Part shown: positions 18,894 to 27,010 of the stretch, in pieces | Position numbering within the stretch: position 1 is the stretch's first letter | Layout of the letters: each line of letters starts with the position of its first letter | From: Mangrovimonas yunxiaonensis | Lineage (GTDB): Bacteria > Bacteroidota > Bacteroidia > Flavobacteriales > Flavobacteriaceae | Assembly (NCBI RefSeq): GCF_000733475.1 | Contig: NZ_JPFK01000003.1 | Span: 310,001-374,000 of the forward strand | Direction: 5' to 3' | DNA: 64,000 nucleotides | Notes under the pieces: generated by a model | Database searches by the model: none | Told to the model about the DNA's origin: nothing | What the model saw: only the letters and a program-made list of their open reading frames with translations | Translations under genes and position numbers: made by a program

Positions 18894-19253
18894 ATGAAAA
18901 AATTAGCTGTATTCTTAGTATTTTCCAGTCTACTAAACTGCACCAATACAAGTGAAGAAGATCTTATAGATCAAACACCGCTTGAACAGGGCGAGATAAT
19001 CACCTATACTGTTCATGTTAAACCTATTATAGATGCCAATTGTTTAAACTGCCATGGCACGCCACCTACCAATGGCGCCCCAATATCCTTAGCGACATAC
19101 AACCAAGTAAAACAGGCCGTAGAGAACAACAACCTTATTGGCAGAATCTCATCGCAAGACCCCGGTTTTCTTATGCCCTTAGGTGGGCAAAGACTACCCC
19201 AAAATCTTATTGACCTTATTATACAATGGGACAACGACGGATTACAGGAATAA
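18894..19253 (+). CDS. c-type cytochrome lipoprotein (single haem)
   Basis: A 119-residue protein. The N-terminal signal ends at LLNC (Cys16), followed by TNTSEED, so it is probably a lipoprotein, possibly surface-exported. One covalent haem site C50-L-N-C53-H54 is seen, with M94 in GFLMPLGG a likely sixth ligand. The layout (HVKPIIDANCLNCHG ... LIIQWDNDG) resembles the short cytochrome domains found in Planctomycetes and Bacteroidota. It would carry one electron at a time. The next gene starts 17 bp downstream. Confidence 0.85.
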   Translation: MKKLAVFLVFSSLLNCTNTSEEDLIDQTPLEQGEIITYTVHVKPIIDANCLNCHGTPPTNGAPISLATYNQVKQAVENNNLIGRISSQDPGFLMPLGGQRLPQNLIDLIIQWDNDGLQE

Positions 19254-19270
19254 TTAAAAAAACAAACATC

Positions 19271-19813
19271 ATGAAAAAGATTGTCTTACTAATCATCCTT
19301 TTTGGGCTACAAACCACGGCGCAAAACAAGTACCTAACCAAAACAGGACGTGTAGCATTTGAGGCTTCCGTACCTTCGTTTGAAGAAGTTAAAGCCGCTA
19401 ACCAAGGCGTTACAGCCATACTTAATAGCGACACCGGAGCGTTTGCAGCCTTAGCGCTTGTTAAGGGATTTCGGTTTAAAAATGCTCTTATGGAAGAACA
19501 CTTTAATGAAAACTATGCCGAGTCTGAAACATACCCCAAGGCAACCTTTAAAGGCAACCTAGAAGGCAGCAACCTTGCTAAAATTGAAAACGAACACACC
19601 TTAACCATCTCTGGCGAATTGACCTTTCATGGAAAAACTAAAACCCTAAACAACATTAAGGCAATCGTTACAAAAAACGGAAGCAACATTGTACTAACAG
19701 GGCATTTTACGGTATTGGCAGCAGACTTTAACATCAGCATCCCGAAAATAGTAAGGAACAAGGTCGCCGAAACCGTAAAAATAGATTTCGAATTTAACCT
19801 CGCCCCAAAATAA
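19271..19813 (+). CDS. YceI family lipid-binding protein
   Basis: A 180-residue exported protein of the YceI lipocalin-like family, which binds isoprenoid quinones or other amphipathic lipids in a beta-barrel. The ATG at 19271 gives a clean signal peptide (MKKIVLLIILFGLQTTAQ); the longer frame from 19226 overlaps the cytochrome gene and is rejected. Typical motifs are ESETYPKATFKGNL, LTISGELTFHGKTKTL and VLAADFNISIP. It ends the plus-strand cluster. The usual YceI opening is less canonical here (RVAFEASVPSFEEVKAAN). Confidence 0.87.
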   Translation: MKKIVLLIILFGLQTTAQNKYLTKTGRVAFEASVPSFEEVKAANQGVTAILNSDTGAFAALALVKGFRFKNALMEEHFNENYAESETYPKATFKGNLEGSNLAKIENEHTLTISGELTFHGKTKTLNNIKAIVTKNGSNIVLTGHFTVLAADFNISIPKIVRNKVAETVKIDFEFNLAPK

Positions 19814-19870
19814 GCCCTGTTTAACCAAGCCTTAACTACGAATCAAATGCAAAAGAAGGTCTCTTCTGCT

Positions 19871-21025
19871 TTAAAAAAGGATGTACGTCGCTTTAATTTG
19901 AAACCCATTTAAGGTATATTGGCTCGTTTTTTCTGTTACAAGGCTACGGCTACTAACTTTAAAATCAACCTCTGGAAGATAACTAAGAGCGACATCTATT
20001 TTATGTTTACCTAAATTAAGATAAAACCCAGCAGATGCCGACAAACCAAAACCATTTTCTGTTTTGTACTTCATAAGCGGGGCGCCAATTTGGTTCCCTT
20101 GCGTATATAAGTATGAATTTAGCACAAAAACTGTACGGCCGCTAGCCCCTAAATAAGGTTGTATGGTACTGGATATGTTTTTAAAAGTGAAACGCGTTCC
20201 AGCTGCCACTTCAATATAGGATGCTTTTCCATCGATATAAGTTGAATTGGCAAAAGTGCTAAACTTATTGCCGAAAAGGTAATCTACCGATGCGATGAAC
20301 CCTAATTGCTTTTTAATTAAATTTGAATTAAAATATACTTGTGCCCCAACAACTGGCGTTCCAAAGCTATTAGACACCCCTGGAGAAAGGTCCTCAAAAG
20401 ACGATTTCATAAAATTATACCCTACCGAAATTCCCAATTCTAAAAACTCATTTGGCTTGTTAACCTCTTCAACAACCTCATCGGCAATTTGCACATCATC
20501 AGACAGGTTACAGTTATTGTAAATAGCTATAATGTCTTTCACTTGTTTTAACGTTAATTTATTCACATTTAAATAAGCCTCATTTTGCGCCGCTTTACAT
20601 TTATTTATAAAAACCGATAACGTAGAAAACTCGAACTTATTCAACTCCAATCCATCGACCACTTTTTTAGGAAACTCGCGAATCTCGTAATCATCGTTCT
20701 CTAAATAATACATTTGTTTACCTTTAAAAAGAGACAGGTTACCTATCACGATTGGCTCAAATAAAGAAGGCTTACCCTTATAATTCTTAACGGCATACAA
20801 AACATCATCAACTCGCACTTTATTTACATTAATCAAATTCTCCTCACCACTATCACCAACATGATTAACCGTTCTTATGCGGCTTGCCAAGTCGCCATAA
20901 TCATCAAATTTTAAAACAATTTTTTTTAATGATTTGGTTTCTCCATTGCTATAAAAAATCGTGTTTTGAGAGAAGCTTACCGTTGAAACAAATACAAACA
21001 CGAGCGTAAGAATAATTCTTGTCAT
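19871..21025 (-). CDS. Outer-membrane beta-barrel protein of unknown function
   Basis: A 384-residue protein with a signal peptide ending VSFSQ. The N-terminal half (about 20-190) looks globular and includes a helical segment (NKLTLKQVKDIIAIYNNC). From about 195 it becomes a set of alternating strands (LELGISVGYNFMKSSF, YLGASGRTVFVLNSYL, FGLSASAGFYLNLGKHKID) ending in Phe, consistent with an outer-membrane barrel of 8-10 strands. It is downstream of the tRNA-Leu gene and its terminator. No specific family recognised. Confidence 0.75.
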   Translation of the reverse strand: MTRIILTLVFVFVSTVSFSQNTIFYSNGETKSLKKIVLKFDDYGDLASRIRTVNHVGDSGEENLINVNKVRVDDVLYAVKNYKGKPSLFEPIVIGNLSLFKGKQMYYLENDDYEIREFPKKVVDGLELNKFEFSTLSVFINKCKAAQNEAYLNVNKLTLKQVKDIIAIYNNCNLSDDVQIADEVVEEVNKPNEFLELGISVGYNFMKSSFEDLSPGVSNSFGTPVVGAQVYFNSNLIKKQLGFIASVDYLFGNKFSTFANSTYIDGKASYIEVAAGTRFTFKNISSTIQPYLGASGRTVFVLNSYLYTQGNQIGAPLMKYKTENGFGLSASAGFYLNLGKHKIDVALSYLPEVDFKVSSRSLVTEKTSQYTLNGFQIKATYILF

Positions 21026-21069
21026 TATTAATGAGGTTAAGTTTAAAAAAGGCTAAATATAAAATTAAA

Positions 21070-21100
21070 AAACGGGCATAAAAAATTTTATGCCCGTTTA
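21070..21100 (-). terminator. Terminator after tRNA-Leu
   Basis: AACGGGCATAAAA and TTTTATGCCCGTT form a long GC-capped stem with an almost empty loop; on the minus strand it is followed by TTTTTTAATTTT. It lies directly 3' of the tRNA gene and separates it from the barrel gene. Confidence 0.8.
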
Positions 21101-21103
21101 AAG

Positions 21104-21185
21104 TACCTTGGGTGGGAATCGAACCCACACTCCCGAAAGAACCGGATTTTGAATCCGGCGCGTCTACCAATTCCGCCACCAAGGC
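21104..21185 (-). tRNA. tRNA-Leu (CAA)
   Basis: An 82-nt tRNA. The acceptor stem is GCCTTGG paired with CCAAGGT (a G-U first pair) and the discriminator is A; CCA is not encoded. The anticodon arm is CCGGA-TTCAAAA-TCCGG, giving anticodon CAA (UUG codons). A long variable arm (TTCTTTCGGGAGT) and the GGTTCGATTCC T-arm confirm a class II leucine tRNA. Confidence 0.96.
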
Positions 21186-21268
21186 AAATGGATTGCAAAA
21201 TTATAAAATAATTCATTATCTACAATTAAAATAGTGGCTTTTATACTTTTACAAACAAAATAAATTCA

Positions 21269-21276
21269 TAAATTTG
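21269..21276 (+). promoter_or_regulatory. -7 promoter element of prs
   Basis: TAAATTTG matches the Bacteroidota TAnnTTTG consensus exactly. It lies 52 bp before the prs ATG. A -33 TTG at the usual distance is not obvious. Confidence 0.45.
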
Positions 21277-21328
21277 CACCTCATTAAAAACAACTCAATT
21301 TTTTAAGACTCAATAACAGAACGTTACA

Positions 21329-22270
21329 ATGACTGAAATTAAAACCAAGGCCAAAATATTTGCCTGCTCACAAAGCCAAATATTAGCTGAAAAAATAGCC
21401 AAAGCTTACGGCGAAGATCTTGGAAAAGTAATTACATCTACGTACAGCGATGGCGAATTTCAACCCTCGTTCGAAGAGTCGGTGCGTGGCGCACGGTTGT
21501 TTTTAATAGGCTCGACCAATCCAGGCCCAGAAAACCTTATGGAAATGCTCCTTATGCTAGATGCCGCCAAGCGCGCCTCGGCCAGACACATTACGGCCGT
21601 TATGCCATACTTTGGTTGGGCCAGACAAGACCGTAAGGACAAACCACGGGTTCCTATTGCAGCCAAATTAGTAGCCAAAATGCTAGAAACCGCTGGTGCT
21701 ACTAGAATTATTACTTTAGATCTGCATGCCGACCAAATTCAAGGCTTCTTTGAAAAACCGGTAGACCACCTATTTGCCTCGACCATCTTTTTGCCTTATA
21801 TCCAACAAATGGGGTTAGACAACCTGACCATTGCTTCACCAGATATGGGTGGCTCTAAAAGAGCATATGCCTACTCTAAAGCACTAGAAAGCGATGTAGT
21901 AATTTGTTACAAGCAAAGAGCCAAAGCCAATGTTATCTCACACATGGAACTTATTGGCGATGTTACAGGCAAGAACGTAATTTTAGTAGACGACATGGTC
22001 GATACCGCCGGCACACTAACTAAAGCCGCCGATGTCATGATGGAAAAAGGTGCCAAAAGCGTTAGAGCCATTTGTACCCACCCTATTTTATCTGGCAATG
22101 CTTACGAAAAAATAGAAAACTCACAACTTGAAGAACTTATTGTTACCGACTCTATTCCACTTAGCCGAGAGAGCCGTAAAATAACTGTTCTAAGTTGCGC
22201 CGAGCTTTTTGCAAGTGTGATGCACAATGTGCACCACAACAAGTCGATAAGCTCGAAATTTATCATGTAA
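21329..22270 (+). CDS. prs: Ribose-phosphate pyrophosphokinase
   Basis: Makes PRPP from ribose 5-phosphate and ATP for nucleotide, histidine and tryptophan synthesis. At 313 residues it has the standard length. Seen are the N-terminal TYSDGEFQPSFEESVRG, the ATP loop PYFGWARQDRKDKPRVPIA, the metal/ATP segment DLHADQIQGFF, and the PRPP-binding loop VILVDDMVDTAGTL. It is followed after 23 bp by the L25 gene, a common pairing in this phylum and others. Confidence 0.97.
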   Translation: MTEIKTKAKIFACSQSQILAEKIAKAYGEDLGKVITSTYSDGEFQPSFEESVRGARLFLIGSTNPGPENLMEMLLMLDAAKRASARHITAVMPYFGWARQDRKDKPRVPIAAKLVAKMLETAGATRIITLDLHADQIQGFFEKPVDHLFASTIFLPYIQQMGLDNLTIASPDMGGSKRAYAYSKALESDVVICYKQRAKANVISHMELIGDVTGKNVILVDDMVDTAGTLTKAADVMMEKGAKSVRAICTHPILSGNAYEKIENSQLEELIVTDSIPLSRESRKITVLSCAELFASVMHNVHHNKSISSKFIM

Positions 22271-22293
22271 TTAATAAACATAAATAATAACCC

Positions 22294-22932
22294 ATGAAAT
22301 CAATTACGATCAACGGATCTAAAAGAGAAAGCGTAGGCAAAAAATCAACAAAAGCCTTACGTAATGCTGGACAGGTTCCTTGCGTATTATACGGAGGAGA
22401 CACACCAGTACATTTTGCAGCTGATGAAATCGCATTTTCTAAACTGGTTTACACCCCTAATGCACATACAGTTGTAATTGAACTAGATAACGGCGAAACC
22501 TATAACGGTGTATTACAAGACATCCAGTTTCACCCTGTTACAGACGCCATTTTACACATCGACTTCTACGAGTTACACGAAGGCAGACCAGTTACTATGG
22601 AAGTTCCTGTACACTTTGTAGGAAACTCTAGAGGTGTTAAAGCCGGTGGTGTATTACGTAAAAACTCACGCCGATTAAGAGTAAAAGCACTTCCTAAAAA
22701 CTTACCAGATTTTATAGAAGTAGACATTACACCAATGAGAATTGGAAACAAACTTTATGTAGGTGACTTACAAAATGAGCTATACCGCATTATGCACACA
22801 GACAACACCGTTGTATGCCAAATAAAACGTGCAAGATTAGCTATGGCCATGGCCGCATTAGACGATGAAGACGAAGATGAAGACGATGCAACAGCAGATG
22901 CACCAGCAGCAGAAGGAGAGGCTCAAGAATAA
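22294..22932 (+). CDS. rplY: 50S ribosomal protein L25 (general stress protein CTC type)
   Basis: Binds 5S rRNA. At 212 residues it is the long TL5/CTC form: an N-terminal 5S-binding barrel (about 1-90, [35 protein letters not shown]) and a C-terminal beta-domain (about 95-185). An acidic low-complexity tail (DDEDEDEDD, then an Ala/Glu stretch) closes it, as often seen in Bacteroidota. It is followed by a strong terminator that ends the prs-rplY unit. Confidence 0.95.
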   Translation: MKSITINGSKRESVGKKSTKALRNAGQVPCVLYGGDTPVHFAADEIAFSKLVYTPNAHTVVIELDNGETYNGVLQDIQFHPVTDAILHIDFYELHEGRPVTMEVPVHFVGNSRGVKAGGVLRKNSRRLRVKALPKNLPDFIEVDITPMRIGNKLYVGDLQNELYRIMHTDNTVVCQIKRARLAMAMAALDDEDEDEDDATADAPAAEGEAQE

Positions 22933-22954
22933 CCCCAACTTCTGAAAACTTTTT

Positions 22955-22989
22955 AAAAAAGCATCCTGAAATTTTCTGGATGCTTTTTT
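22955..22989 (+). terminator. Terminator after rplY
   Basis: Perfect 12-bp arms AAAAAAGCATCC (22955-22966) and GGATGCTTTTTT (22978-22989) flank an 11-nt loop and run into a T-rich tract. Confidence 0.9.
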
Positions 22990-23078
22990 ATTTTTACAAA
23001 AAACTTTTAAGCTTGAACATCTGCAACTTCATTTTTAACCTTTTCAACAAACCTTCAAAAGAAGACACACAAACAAAT

Positions 23079-23645
23079 ATGAAAAAATCCCTTATTGTTG
23101 GCTTGGGAAACATTGGCGAAAAATATAGTGACACCCGACACAACATTGGCTTTAAAATACTGGACTACCTCGCCGAACAAGAAGCGCTTACCTTCGAAAC
23201 AAAAAAATTAGGCGACATGGCCACCTTTAAGTACAAGGGTCGGCAAATGCTACTCCTAAAGCCAAACACCTACATGAATTTAAGCGGCAAAGCCGTGCAG
23301 TATTGGTTAACAAAAGAAAAAATTGCACTAGAAAACCTTCTGATTATTACAGACGACCTAAACCTTCCCTTTGGCACCATTAGGCTAAAAGCCAAGGGCA
23401 GCGATGGCGGCCACAATGGCCTTAAAGACATTCAAGACAAGCTAAACACAACCAAATACAGCCGCTTTAGATTTGGCATTAGCGACAACTTTAACCAAGG
23501 CCACCAAGTCGATTACGTTTTAGGAAAATGGTCTGCCCAAGAAAACAGCGCATTAGAAAACCGGTTAAAAGTGGCCTTAGAGGCCATAAAGTCTTTTGGC
23601 ACAACAGGCATAAACAACACCATGAACAACTTTAACGGCAAATAA
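23079..23645 (+). CDS. pth: Peptidyl-tRNA hydrolase
   Basis: Frees tRNA from dropped-off peptidyl-tRNA. From the ATG at 23079 it is 188 residues: LIVGLGNIGEKYSDTRHNIGF with catalytic H21, PNTYMNLSGKAV, ITDDLNLPFGTIRLK, and GSDGGHNGLKDI. The frame stays open upstream to 22980, and an in-frame TTG at 23013 would add a 22-residue hydrophobic/basic segment (NICNFIFNLFNKPSKED); some flavobacterial Pth proteins seem to carry such extensions. The ATG is kept because it gives the canonical N-terminus and avoids the rplY terminator. Confidence 0.95.
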   Translation: MKKSLIVGLGNIGEKYSDTRHNIGFKILDYLAEQEALTFETKKLGDMATFKYKGRQMLLLKPNTYMNLSGKAVQYWLTKEKIALENLLIITDDLNLPFGTIRLKAKGSDGGHNGLKDIQDKLNTTKYSRFRFGISDNFNQGHQVDYVLGKWSAQENSALENRLKVALEAIKSFGTTGINNTMNNFNGK

Positions 23646-23735
23646 ACTTTTAACATTTTTATCGCTATTTTGTTAGTGTTTTTTGTAATTTTAGCGCCTT
23701 TAAACTTACTATTGTACAAAAAATAACTACAAATC

Positions 23736-26567
23736 ATGAAAAAAATTACTTTGGCACTTTTTTCAGCAGCTCTAATTGGAGGCGTTTCCAATAGCTTTGC
23801 CCAGAAAAAAGCCCCCAATTCGAACAAACAAAGCAGCCAAGACCAGATTGCGTTAACCCAATCTAACCTTCGCAGCATTGAAGAAACAGGCGTTATTAGA
23901 TGTCTTACAGACGAAAACGAACTTTTATTACAAGCTAAATACCCAAACCGCGCTAACAATCAAGAATTCGAAGCGTGGTTGGCTCCAAAAGTCCAAGAAG
24001 TAAAAAACAACTTGGCAAACCGAAACAACAGCCAACAGGTCGTTAAAACCATTCCTGTAATCTTCCACATACTTACAGATGGTGCTGGCTCTGAAAACCT
24101 ATCGCAAGCAGCTGTTCAGGCACAAGTTGACCAATTAAATATAGACTATGCCGACTTAGCCGGTAGTACATACGCCGTGTCTGCAGATGCCGAAATTCAA
24201 TTTTGTTTAGCACAACGCGATGAAAATGAAGGCCAATTAGCAGAAGCTGGTATTAATAGAATAACCACTTGGGGAGATGACTCGCTTACAAGAACCGACT
24301 TTGAGAACACCATAAAAGCAGCCACGCAATGGGACCCAACCAAATATTTAAACATTTGGGTTGCACGACAAGTTACTAGCCCTAGTGGCGCTTTATTAGG
24401 GTATGCTCAATTCCCTAGTGGCTCCGGACTTTCAGGACTTAACGATAATGGCGGCCCTGCCAACACAGACGGGGTTGTGGTTATTGCTAGCTCTGTAGGC
24501 TCTATCGCAAATCCAAACCCGTTTGGAGGGAGTACTGGAGCTGGTAGAACATTAACCCACGAAGTTGGCCACTGGTTAGGCTTAAGACACATTTGGGGTG
24601 ATGGCGGCTGTACTATTGATGATTTTTGCGCCGATACACCAGCAGCAGCTGGCTCTAATTTTGGTTGCCCAACCGGTGCTGATTCTTGTGCTTTTGGCAA
24701 CACTGACCCAGACATGATAGAGAACTATATGGATTATACCGATGATGGATGCATGCACACCTTTACCGCTGATCAGGTAGCACGAATGACAGCCGTAATG
24801 AACAACTCGCCAAGACGTATGGAGTTGGCGTCTTCTACAGCCTGCCAACCAGCCGCACCAACGGTAAGATTTGGTTCAACCAGCCCAGGAAATATTAACG
24901 AAGGGAGCAGCTGTAACTACCAAGATTACACCATCGATTTAACAATCACCCAAGCACCTTCTGCTAATGCCGTAGCATCTTTAGTTAATAACGGAACAGC
25001 TGTTTTAGGTTCAGATTTCGAATTGTTAAACAATTCCGTAACCTTTACCGCTGCAAACACGACTCCTAGCAACAATATTACGTTACGCATTTACGAAGAC
25101 GGTTTGTTTGAAAACGATGAAACCATAAGCTTAAGCATTAACATAAACACCACTGGCGATGCTGTTGGTAGTGCACTTTCTTACGATCTTAATCTTGAGA
25201 ATGACGATATCCAAACCACCGAAAATGCTACCCAAGTAATTTTTGAAGACGGTTTTGAAACGTATACCGATTTTACAACCAATCCTATTGGCGGCTGGAC
25301 CATGCTAGATCTTGATGGAGATGGCACTTATGGGCACGAAACCAGCGATTGGACTAATGAGCATTACGACGGAACCTTTATGGTATTTAACCCAAGCCAA
25401 GCAGCACCTTCGTTAGCAGGATCTGAGTGGGACCCACACACAGGAGATAAAGGCTACTACTGCTTTAATTCTACTGGAAATGTTAGTGGAACACCTGCCA
25501 ATAACGATTACATCTTTACACCACAAATCTCACTTTCGGGCACTGGATCTGAATTGAAATTTTGGGCCAAGTCTATTACAGACCAATGGGGCTTAGAGCG
25601 TTTCCAGGTAGGAGTTTCTAATACAGACACCAACCCTACAAGCTTTGAGTATTTAACGCCGTTCCCATATGCACAAGCACCAACTACATGGACCGAGTAC
25701 ACTTACGACTTATCAGATTACGATGGTCAAGACATCTATATTACCTTCCACGTGGTTTCTACAGATGCTTTTGTATTTATGTTAGACGATGTATCGGTTA
25801 CCACCCAAACGTCTATAACCGTACAAACAGCAATCAACAGCGCAACATCTTTTGAGGCTCTAATTCCAGGTTCTGGTACCGCCTATGCAAGAGATAACGC
25901 TTCTGCAAACATTATGCTAGACATTACATCTAACACCGACCACAACTACGGTTGTGTAGAAGCCTACGTTTCTAACGATGCGGCTACAGCAGGTGCCGAT
26001 GCCATCTCGTACGGAGGTAGCACAGACCCTGTTGATTTTGTTATGGCTAAAATGTTTACAATTACTGCTGCCAATACAAATACCTCTGCAAACAGCGCAA
26101 TTGATTTTTACTTTACCGAAAGTGAAATTGCCGCTTGGGAAACTGCAACTGGAAACAGCAGAACGGCGCTTCATGTTAAAAAGGAAGGCACAAACGAAGT
26201 TTCTACCTTAACAAGCACCGCATTTGGCTCAGACCACAAGTTGTCTGGATCTTTTAGCACAGGTATTGATGGTACTTATGTTTTTGGAACCAACCAAGCC
26301 TTGCTATCTGTAAATCAAGTAACCCTTGAAAACAGCTTGTCGCTATATCCTAACCCAACATCTGGCGTGTTAAACATTAAAACAAGCAACAACATGCAAC
26401 CAGAGCAGTACACCATTTACAACATGTTAGGACAAGTAATTGCCAAAAGAGCGATTACAAACCAAAACGACTTAACCATTAACACAAGTGCGTTAAGCAA
26501 TGGTATGTACTTTATAAAACTTACTAAAGGAACTAACGAAGCGACCTTACGCTTTATGAAACAATAA
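23736..26567 (+). CDS. Secreted M43-family zinc metalloprotease with T9SS sorting domain
   Basis: A 943-residue protein with a signal peptide ending NSFAQ. A pappalysin/ulilysin-type catalytic domain (about 100-370) has H275-E-x2-H-x2-G-x2-H in THEVGHWLGLRHIWGD, a Cys-rich insertion, and a Met-turn near ENYMDY. A Calx-beta-like segment follows (about 380-490), then a jelly-roll cleaved-adhesin/choice-of-anchor domain (about 500-690: VIFEDGFETYTDF ... VFMLDDVSV). The last ~80 residues (SLYPNPTSGVLNI, YNMLGQVIAKR, GMYFIKLT, LRFMKQ) are a type A T9SS signal. It probably digests extracellular protein and ends at a strong terminator. Confidence 0.93.
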   Translation: MKKITLALFSAALIGGVSNSFAQKKAPNSNKQSSQDQIALTQSNLRSIEETGVIRCLTDENELLLQAKYPNRANNQEFEAWLAPKVQEVKNNLANRNNSQQVVKTIPVIFHILTDGAGSENLSQAAVQAQVDQLNIDYADLAGSTYAVSADAEIQFCLAQRDENEGQLAEAGINRITTWGDDSLTRTDFENTIKAATQWDPTKYLNIWVARQVTSPSGALLGYAQFPSGSGLSGLNDNGGPANTDGVVVIASSVGSIANPNPFGGSTGAGRTLTHEVGHWLGLRHIWGDGGCTIDDFCADTPAAAGSNFGCPTGADSCAFGNTDPDMIENYMDYTDDGCMHTFTADQVARMTAVMNNSPRRMELASSTACQPAAPTVRFGSTSPGNINEGSSCNYQDYTIDLTITQAPSANAVASLVNNGTAVLGSDFELLNNSVTFTAANTTPSNNITLRIYEDGLFENDETISLSININTTGDAVGSALSYDLNLENDDIQTTENATQVIFEDGFETYTDFTTNPIGGWTMLDLDGDGTYGHETSDWTNEHYDGTFMVFNPSQAAPSLAGSEWDPHTGDKGYYCFNSTGNVSGTPANNDYIFTPQISLSGTGSELKFWAKSITDQWGLERFQVGVSNTDTNPTSFEYLTPFPYAQAPTTWTEYTYDLSDYDGQDIYITFHVVSTDAFVFMLDDVSVTTQTSITVQTAINSATSFEALIPGSGTAYARDNASANIMLDITSNTDHNYGCVEAYVSNDAATAGADAISYGGSTDPVDFVMAKMFTITAANTNTSANSAIDFYFTESEIAAWETATGNSRTALHVKKEGTNEVSTLTSTAFGSDHKLSGSFSTGIDGTYVFGTNQALLSVNQVTLENSLSLYPNPTSGVLNIKTSNNMQPEQYTIYNMLGQVIAKRAITNQNDLTINTSALSNGMYFIKLTKGTNEATLRFMKQ

Positions 26568-26590
26568 CCACAAACACCTTTAGGGGTTAA

Positions 26591-26630
26591 AAAGCGGGCT
26601 GTGAAAATTCACAGCCCGCTTTATTTTTTC
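26591..26630 (+). terminator. Terminator after the M43 protease gene
   Basis: Perfect 15-bp arms (26591-26605 and 26608-26622, GC-rich core AGCGGGCTGTGAA) with a 2-nt gap in the loop, followed by TTATTTTTT-like sequence. Confidence 0.9.
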
Positions 26631-26955
26631 ACAGAAACAAGCTAAACCCCACTACGCTATAGGGTCAGGCTAATTATATCGGTGTCGTAGTATTAAAGAC
26701 TATTAACCCGTTTTATAATGGGCTTTTATCTCTGTATTACTTCCCTAATACACCATGAAATATACTAACTGAAATGCTTTAAACCTACCACCACTTTAGC
26801 TATTACAACATCACTCAACCGTTCGCAACAGAATGCACAACAACAATAAACGCTTAGCTTGTAAGGCTGAAAAATACACTGCCACTTATACTGTTAAAAA
26901 CACCTTGCCTTAATTCCTCCTTACATTAGACTTCTAATAGTCTGGCACATAATAA
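26631..26955. other. Non-coding stretch between two convergent protease genes
   Basis: About 325 bp flanked by the terminators of the M43 and M36 genes. I see no open frame of useful length, no RNA gene, and no clear repeat; it reads as unremarkable AT-rich sequence. Confidence 0.6.
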
Positions 26956-26983
26956 AAAAGGAATGGCTTTCGCCATTCCTTTT
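26956..26983 (-). terminator. Terminator after the M36 protease gene (may act on both strands)
   Basis: AAAAGGAATGGC (26956-26967) pairs with GCCATTCCTTTT (26972-26983) over a 4-nt loop. On the minus strand it is followed by TTATT, 28 bp past the M36 stop. Confidence 0.85.
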
Positions 26984-27010
26984 CTACTTTAAACTTACTC
27001 ATGCGTTAAA

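Noticed and set aside
19226-19270. Upstream extension of the YceI frame
   Set aside because: Overlaps the cytochrome gene and would bury the signal peptide.
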